From contig CM055111.1 in NCBI GenBank assembly GCA_029204225.1, positions 28,230,340 through 28,294,339 of the forward strand: a DNA stretch of 64,000 bases, in the 5' to 3' direction. The position numbers and the translations under genes were made by a program. The stretch comes from Diphasiastrum complanatum. Taxonomy: Eukaryota > Streptophyta > Lycopodiopsida > Lycopodiales > Lycopodiaceae. The notes below the pieces were generated by a model. It saw only the letters and a program-made list of their open reading frames with translations. It was not told where the DNA came from and made no database searches. This document shows, in pieces, positions 57,388-64,000 of the stretch (the stretch's first letter is position 1; each line of letters opens with the position of its first letter).

Positions 57388-59689
57388 GTATATTTGTCAT
57401 TTTGGAGTAGATATACATTATTTAACAAATATGTGGTATCACACATTCAGTCCAGAAGCTGGTTGTCATCATATATGTCGCAGCTTGTGGTTATGAGTGC
57501 TCCTTGCTTAAATGTAAACTGTGTTGGGCTCTTGGCATGGGCTCTAACTTATTGGCTGAGTTGGATGGCTTGCTTGGATCAAAGTTACCTGTTTATGGAT
57601 GTCTAGCCTAGCGTGGTGCTAGGTTGGCTCCTTGTGCTCATGGCGGAGCTTCGAGTATTAGGCCAAGCAACCTAGGTTCAAAGGTAGATGCACCAAAGAT
57701 GTAGTAACACAGACAGAAAACACTCTCCTCAGCAAGCTCACATAGCAACTGTATTTCTCAAAATGAAATTACACTGTACATATCGTTGTTCGCTCAGGCA
57801 ACCCATGCATGACCCAGGTTGCCGTTGGCGGGACGCATGTCCCGTCGACTTGCCTCATGGCGAGCCCAACTGATCCTTATCCACTGATAGGACCCACAGT
57901 ACAGTAACACAGTGATTCTAACTTTAATTCTAACTAAACCATGTTTTGGTCCACAACCCTCTTTGTATGTTCTATCGATATATGTGTGGATATTTGGCTA
58001 TTGTATTTTTGTGTTATCAAAATGCCACTACAACTGCCATGATTGATATCCAACTTATAATTGGAGCATTTGCATGCTTTTAAAAACGTAGCTTCTCAGC
58101 ACACCAAAAATTTGAAGTTTATTATGGCGTGCAGATGGTGCATGTATCTTCTTGTTGGGAACCTCAAGTTTGGTTCCAATGTCTAGATTGTGGGACCATC
58201 GAGCAATTATGTTGTACACATACATAACATACACGCATATCTATTAGCGTTATGTGTGTGTTTTATTTTCTTTCATATGAATATGGACTATGCCCACTTT
58301 CAGACTTGAGTATGGGTAGTAAGCAGTTAGGATAACACACATACGAGTGACACATGTCACAATACTAGTTGATAGTTCTAGACAAACAAACATCTCTTTG
58401 AAATCTTCAATTCGATAATGTTGCTAAAATGTTCGATGTAGGGGCCTAATTCTAGTGATATGTTGCGACTAACCAACCGAGTTGTAGCATGTTGTCAAAT
58501 ACAAAACACAACAATGTTTAGTATTGCTATATTCTATGGCTACTACGTGATATCTACCACCTTATGACAAGTGTTGGGCGGGGTATGTAGGCAGTTGGCA
58601 AGAAGATACCAACTCAACTATCGACACGAGTATGAATGGACTTACTTAGTGGTATGTGTTTTTGTGATTGTAGGGTCAAGAAATGAACCCACCCCATGAT
58701 ATTAGCTATGTTAATACTAAAGCTTACATAGTCGTGATGAGTGCTAAGAGCCCCACCTTTATCCAACGATCGAGAAAGCTTGAAATGAAGCATTCGCCGT
58801 CATGAAGTCTCCTTAATGAATCATTTTTATTATTTTTTTCGTTAAAATGAGTGAAAAGTCAATTGATATTAACAAACCCATCAATCACCCCGGTGCATTT
58901 ATTCATAGGTGGCACAACCTAAAGTTGAAAAAAAAAACTTGAAAATCTAAGAATAATCAAAATATCTAGACATAAAAGAGATCAATGATGTGATTACTAA
59001 TATACTATGATCTATGATCATGTGTGTAGTAGCACATGCCATTGTTCGGAAAAGTCGGCATAGTTCAAGAATGGAACCGACATCTTTTCCTTAAAATCAG
59101 CATTGCAAAAATTAGGCAGGATTTTTATGTCATATATCTTGGGTTTTATAGGAAAAAATTGGCAAGTAAGAGCATGTCACTCGATAGAGGCAAAAGAACT
59201 TTTTCACATACCGGTTTTTGGAGGGAACCTCAACATTCCTCCAACCTCAAAAAGGTTTCCCCAACATTGGCACATGCTGACTTCTAAAAAACTAAAGGCA
59301 CAAATTCCAGATTTCGAGAAGGATTTGGTCATTTTGTTCTGCAGACCCAGATAAGATTTTCAGCCCCCACAGTGATGCATTCAGATTTTGCCAAGTCTCC
59401 TGTTGAAACACGTGGTTGCAATCCAAAGGGGTGGGCTGAAACTCTGGAATATCAAACTCTGCCTTGTGCTATTATGATCAGAGCATATTTTATCGGATGT
59501 CTTCCAAGAGACAATCAGATCATATTTGCTTGATTCAGAAAAATATGATCTGATTCAGAAAGCTTCGTTTTCTCTTTCTGGTTTTTTGAAGAAAAGAAAC
59601 AATTGGTGCTATTTTAGGATGAGGAAAGAACTTAAGAGCCCCTCTTCTGTGCAGATTTTTGGTAGAAATTTCAGCCTAATCGTTTGTGT
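57388..59689. other. Non-coding DNA between the gypsy fragment and the bHLH gene
   Basis: I see no gene or transposon boundary. Overlapping short frames near 59036-59354 are not conserved-looking. The bHLH promoter presumably lies in the right part, but I find no clear TATA box. Confidence 0.6.
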
Positions 59690-60240
59690 TACTATGCCTT
59701 CCTCCAGGCTTGTGAGCACTTTTATTTTAGGTATTTTGTTGAATTGGTAGCTTTGTATGTTGCAATCTGCCTCTATAGTGGTTGTGCACCTAGGTTTGTT
59801 TATTGTTTTGTGTTAGACTGTTATTCCTGTTCTAATTTTCTATTTTGCTGCTGCCCTGTGTTAATCTGGTAGCTCTACATGTTTCAATATACCTCATTAG
59901 TGCTTGTGCACCCAGCTTTGTTATTGTTTTGTGCTTAGATTGCTATTTTCTTTCAAATGTCTTATTTCGCTGGTGCTGTGAGTGGCAAGTAGCAGCAAGC
60001 AATTGCTTGTTCACCCAACTTCAAAAGACAAATTATTTGGAGGGATTCCTTTTTCTGTTCCGGTTTTTTATTTTGCTGCTGCCCTAGCCCATTTTTTCTG
60101 TTCCATTTTTTGATTTTGCTGCTGCTGTAATTTGCTAACAGTAGCTAGCAATTGCTTGTTAACCCAACTCAAAAGAGCAATTTTTTTTGGATAGAGTGCT
60201 TTTCGTTTTTTCACTTTGCTGCTAGCTGCAAGCAGCAGCA
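59690..60240 (+). repeat. Duplicated leader region upstream of the bHLH start
   Basis: Two pairs of imperfect direct repeats: 59748-59820 with 59869-59941 (both contain TTGTGCACC and TTATTGTTTTGTG), and 59996-60050 with 60145-60200 (both contain AGCAATTGCTTGTT and ACCCAACT). Many GCTGCTG and AGCAGCA triplets. Probably 5' UTR; upstream ATGs are present. Confidence 0.6.
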
Positions 60241-61005
60241 ATGAATGAGGGGGATTCCATACGCGCATCTAATGCTCTTGCACGATACCACTCTGCTCCA
60301 AGCACTTTATTGGCAAACCTAACAGATTTCCGTGAAGATGATCTTCTTCACATCCCTGCAGATCCAAATACTCGGGGGACACAAGCTCTCATTGCCTCAT
60401 TATTCTCGGATGACTTCCCCGTGGCTTGGCCTCAGCGGCAGTTGCATGAGGTTGGCATTCCCGCCTTGCCAACAAACCCCCATCTGCTCCAACCATATCC
60501 GCTGGCAGTGCTGGGGGAATCGCAGAACCCTCTTCAATCATCTGCTCAGACCCCATGTGATTCTATGGATTTCAGCGGCGGTAGCAACACCATTTGCAGC
60601 GACAATTTTATCTGTGCAACCAGAAGTTGGGACAGGCGGCAAGTTCAAAATGACCATCAGGTTTTGATGGACACTTCTTCATGCTTGCAAACCTTGTCGC
60701 CAGTGGCAGTGCCTTCTTCCTGGCTGCCCACTACGCCTCCCAAGACAGGTATTCTGCGTCAGAGTAGCTCGCCTGCCACATTTTTGAGCAAGTTATCTGG
60801 TGAATTTCACCTGGAGCCGAGACTGAAATTCAGCCATAGAATGCTGGCATCCCTAACCGGGAGCTATGAACTGCAAGAGCCCTGTCTTAGGGAGGAATCA
60901 AGCGATGAATATGACGAGGATTCTTCTGGCCACTCTGCCCAACAACCACTTTCCAATAAACGATTCCGCAGCGACATCTTGCATCAGTTGGGAAGTGTTT
61001 CCGAG
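60241..61005 (+). CDS. bHLH transcription factor (bHLH122/130/FBH type), exon 1
   Basis: 255 codons from ATG 60241 to GAG 61005, before a GTGATC donor. The N-terminal signatures of subfamily IX are present: ALARYHSAPSTLL near residue 12 (family form RYxSAPGSLL) and GILRQSSSPATFLSKL near residue 170 (family form LxRQSSSPAGxL). An acidic Ser-rich segment (EESSDEYDEDSSGHS) and SNKRFRSD (family KRFR) follow. Members regulate flowering time (CO activation by FBH), drought responses and stomatal opening by binding E-boxes as dimers in the nucleus. The frame stays open past 61005 to 61080, but that tail lacks the bHLH domain, and in-phase splicing to 61166 restores it. Confidence 0.9.
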
Positions 61006-61165
61006 GTGATCACAGCTCTTATTCATCTGAGTTGCGCTAATTCAGCCTCCTATGTATCTCCAGCGATGTTGAGCTATTGATTATTCTGAGCATTTGCTGT
61101 CTTTTTTAAAAACGTCTTGAATATCCCATCAGTATAATCTGCAATTGTAAAGAAATGCACAACAG

Positions 61166-61318
61166 GGAAACGGATGTGTGGAGCAGCAGATCCAGATAGC
61201 AGGAAATTTGAGTTTGCCAAAAAAGCTCTCAGAAGGGTTACTGCCATGCAACACAACACCATGTCTAGCGCGTGCCAAGCGTGGTTGTGCGACCCATCCT
61301 CGCAGTATCTCGGAGAGA
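61166..61318 (+). CDS. bHLH gene exon 2 (basic region)
   Basis: 51 codons between AACAG (61161-61165) and GTAAGA (61319), phase 0. Contains NLSLPKKLSEG, matching the conserved LSLPK motif, and the DNA-binding start RAKRGCATHPRSISER with the His and Glu that read E-box bases. Confidence 0.92.
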
Positions 61319-61516
61319 GTAAGATCCATTGCATACTTGTTTTTTGGCTGGCACGGAGAAGTGTCCGTCACTGATGATGATCATGTCTTAGAGTTCAGTA
61401 TTGGAGAATAAAGTTATAGCTTGTCGATAGACAAAATGTGGGTGAAATAAATTGTAGTTTTGGCTTCAAAGGCTTGAGTAGAGATGATAAAATTTCTCTC
61501 TTTTGTCCTGGAACAG

Positions 61517-61582
61517 CTTCGTAGAACCCGAATAAGCGAAGGAATCAAGAAGCTGCAGGAGCTTGTTCCAAACATGGACAAG
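61517..61582 (+). CDS. bHLH gene exon 3 (helix 1 and loop)
   Basis: 22 codons, LRRTRISEGIKKLQELVP then NMDK, between a GAACAG acceptor and GTATAT donor. Completes the basic region (RR) and helix 1. Almost unchanged from the family consensus. Confidence 0.94.
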
Positions 61583-61723
61583 GTATATACAGTAAGTGCA
61601 ACATGTTGGGCATGTTTCATAGAAGCCCAAATGAACTATATTGAATCTTTTTGAGTGCTGAGTCAATGAACCGCTGAAGGTTTGCAAATTCTAATTCTTA
61701 TAAATGTCTGTATACTTTGACAG

Positions 61724-61792
61724 CAAATAAATACAGCTGACATGTTGGATGAAGCAGTGGAGTACATAAAGTTTCTTCAAAATCAAGTTCAG
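61724..61792 (+). CDS. bHLH gene exon 4 (helix 2)
   Basis: 23 codons, QINTADMLDEAVEYIKFLQ then NQVQ: the second helix and dimerisation surface. GACAG acceptor, GTCTGT donor, phase 0. Confidence 0.94.
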
Positions 61793-61962
61793 GTCTGTTT
61801 CTTCGTGCCATTGAATACAACTTATTTTAGGTTTGGCCGTATAAGAATCAGCCTACCTTTGAAGGAATGTGCAGTGATACCCTTATTTTTTCTATTGTAT
61901 TACTGTTATTTAGAGGAATTTATTTTTAATCATAATTCCTCATGTTTGGTATCTTTATGCAG

Positions 61963-62019
61963 GAGCTCTCAAATAATCAAGTTATCCATTCTGAAGTCAA
62001 GCGTGAATCCAAACCCTAA
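61963..62019 (+). CDS. bHLH gene exon 5 (C-terminus)
   Basis: ELSNNQVIHSEVKRESKP and TAA at 62017-62019, after a TATGCAG acceptor. The family has EL(S/T) at this point and a short tail, so the end is natural. Total protein 369 residues, no break. Confidence 0.9.
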   Translation, partial: ELSNNQVIHSEVKRESKP

Positions 62020-63605
62020 GTATTTTCCTATGATGAAATCAAGCATTACAAAAGGTCTACTTATGTCTTTAAAAACCTTCTAGTAGAATGCAATTGAGGA
62101 TATTGTTCGTCTGGATGGTAGGGATTTTCATCAAAGACATCAAAGCAATATGTAGGAGTACCATACCTAACACTCAATTCCATGCAGCTATGGCAAACTT
62201 GAAGTGCCAATGATAGGTGTTTTTCTGACTCAGTTAAGCACTTTCGGATGTACTGGCACATTCTTAAGGTTTGCTGTGATCCAGCATATGAAAAGATAGG
62301 TAATAAGGGATCTGTCTAGAATAACCCTTTGTATAGTTTTTAAACCTTTTGTACAAATTGAGCTTTTAAGTAACATCACAGAGATGTTCTAGATGCTCCA
62401 AGTGAGCTCCCTTGGAAATTTCCTTTTCAATTGGAATTATTTCTGCTATCCAGTTTCCTTTTCATTTTTTCTATTCTTGGATGGATAAGTTGATGCTGCT
62501 GCTGACTAGGAATGAGTCCAGGTATCATGGTTTCAAATGATAATGTGCTTTGAGGTAAATCATTTCCAATTTCCAACTGAGTTGTTCTACCAGCTTAGAA
62601 ATCTGTGAATTGATTAGTCAGAAAGTGTTTGTCATGCTTTGCATTGAAAGCACTACATCAATTTTCAAGTAGGCTTAAGTCAACCTCAAATTTGTAAAGC
62701 AATCTATTTTGAAAATAGATCAAAATGTTACTTGCTTGAGTTTTGAGTTGTTGAAGAGCCATCTATGTAAGAGTATGATGAACTTTCAAGATCCATTCAT
62801 ATACTTCTGTTTAATTTGCCCTTATTGACCTGTATCTATGGGTAGAAGGGTCTTCTGTTAGAGCAAGATGCATTGGGCACTTGGGTGGAAAAACATAGCA
62901 CCGTTTTGCTACAGAACCAATGCTAAGAAAAGGTTGTTCTTGCTATATAGGTGGTTCAGTACCATAAGATAAAAAAACTTTTATTATCAGTTTCTTTTTC
63001 AGCAACATGGAAGATGGCTCAGTAGCATGAGATTAAAGCTTGTAATGTATTTTTCTTCAAAGCAAAACAAATTCCTTGTGAAATTGGAGCACAAAACATG
63101 GAATAAACAAACAGCGTTGCTGTCACAAAATTACACAGGGCTGCACAGCAACAAGGGTGGCCTCATTATCGAACCGTGCAGCAGTGTTTGGCAAGCCTGC
63201 ATATGGATTGCAAATCCTAACTGCAATGTGGCTGCTTTCATGAACATCTTTCTTTGAGTTCATAGGCTTCTTATTCTTTCTTTCTGGGACAGATCATTGC
63301 CATAATATTCGCTTGAAGCCGATTGATGGATTGAACATAGCGATAAAAAATTTTTTGAAGCATCATATGCATTGATTGGTTGGATTGGAGAGCTCAGAAG
63401 AAAGAAAATTTGAAATGGTAGAATCCCAAATGCTCTCACTGGTCTTGAATTATGTAGGATCCCAAATGAAATCAATGGAAATCAAAGTTTTTCACTGAAG
63501 TAATAAGCTGTTTTTAAAATATTGCTAATAGGCTAGATGTAGTAGAGGTACATGTAGGGTTAGGGTTAGGACTATTTTTTGTTCATTTTTAGGAGTAAAT
63601 TTTAG

Positions 63606-63645
<40 letters not shown>

Positions 63646-64000
63646 ATGTCTATATATATATATATATACTAGTTGTGTGTGCCTGTTGTTGACGAGAAAA
63701 AACTCTCATTGACAATAACAAATCTAGTATACACCCCTATGAAACAATGTTATTAGGTTCAATGAGGACTTTAAATCTGGAACTTTATAAGGCCATAAAT
63801 GGTTTTACTTTTTATCGCTTTCTTGGTGCGTTTTACTAACCAAGCCGAGAAGGCGCAAGAAAGGATCTCATCGAAAATTCTTGCACGGTCTCGTAAGGTT
63901 CACACAATTGCATGCCGAGCGATCTTTGATCCTCCGTCGACTTGGGAGCAAGGCTTCACCTCCACCCCCCTCCCCCCCTTTGAGACTCGATCAACAGCTC
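62020..64000. other. Non-coding DNA downstream of the bHLH gene
   Basis: 3' UTR and intergenic sequence. It holds a (TG)n run at about 63607-63645, an adjoining (TA)n run at 63652-63668, and one short AGGGTTAGGGTTAGG stretch near 63555. The last 60 bases are C-rich. No gene seen. Confidence 0.65.

Noticed and set aside
59036-59354. Overlapping 83-codon frames upstream of the bHLH gene
   Set aside because: No conserved motif, two overlapping frames of equal length, no splice signals; probably chance.
61006-61080. Unspliced end of the bHLH first exon, giving a 279-residue protein
   Set aside because: Splicing 61005 to 61166 in phase 0 brings in the LSLPK motif and the bHLH domain; the unspliced form would have no DNA-binding domain.
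63553-63570. Interstitial telomere tract (TTAGGG-like)
   Set aside because: Only about two and a half units, and plant telomeres are normally TTTAGGG; too short to mean anything.

Overview
This window is nuclear DNA of a land plant with a large, retrotransposon-rich genome. The evidence is GT-AG spliced plant gene families (a short-chain dehydrogenase, a bHLH factor and a GRAS fragment), LTR retrotransposons with plant-type tRNA primer sites, and many (CT)n/(GA)n microsatellites. The species cannot be named from sequence alone. A seed-free vascular plant or another large-genome plant would fit, but that is inference.

Host genes. (1) An SDR-family NAD(P)-dependent reductase lies on the + strand with three readable exons (3090-3351, 19310-19489, 21007-21423); its first exon is probably upstream. 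Intron 1 is about 16 kb and full of retroelements, yet the exons stay in phase with the catalytic residues present. (2) A broken GRAS/SCL3-like fragment (23768-24180) sits between GC-rich hairpin repeats. (3) A complete five-exon bHLH gene of the bHLH122/130/FBH type (60241-62019, 369 codons) is the cleanest gene here.

Mobile DNA. Family 'A' is a Ty3/gypsy-type LTR family (LTR about 0.8 kb, starting TGTTGGGGG, tRNA-Asp-type primer site). It accounts for element A (7620-18834, TSD ATCTT), element D (42603-49130, TSD GACTA), the broken element C that D interrupts, and several fragments. Its members have lost most of pol but keep gag and a long extra reading frame next to the 3' LTR, here called ORF-X (low-complexity + coiled coil + conserved C-terminal domain). 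I do not recognise ORF-X. Copia elements are B (12281-16828, TSD AGGTG, nested in A), F (25209-34920, TSD CCAAG) and E (5' LTR 50300-51029); B and F keep gag-protease and little else. A second gypsy family with Athila-like RT motifs lies on the - strand, once inside F (about 26.6-32.6 kb) and once as a fragment (53512-57387).

Layout: 1-3089 non-coding with duplications; 3090-21423 SDR gene with nested A/B; 21.4-25.2 kb repeats and GRAS fragment; 25.2-34.9 kb Copia F with nested gypsy; 34.9-36 kb non-coding and (CT)n; 36-53.5 kb stacked family-A elements with Copia E; 53.5-57.4 kb gypsy fragment; 57.4-60.2 kb non-coding and duplicated leader; 60.2-62 kb bHLH gene; 62-64 kb non-coding. Where copies can be compared, nonsense codons in the retroelements look like C-to-T or G-to-A changes, as expected for methylated, silenced DNA.
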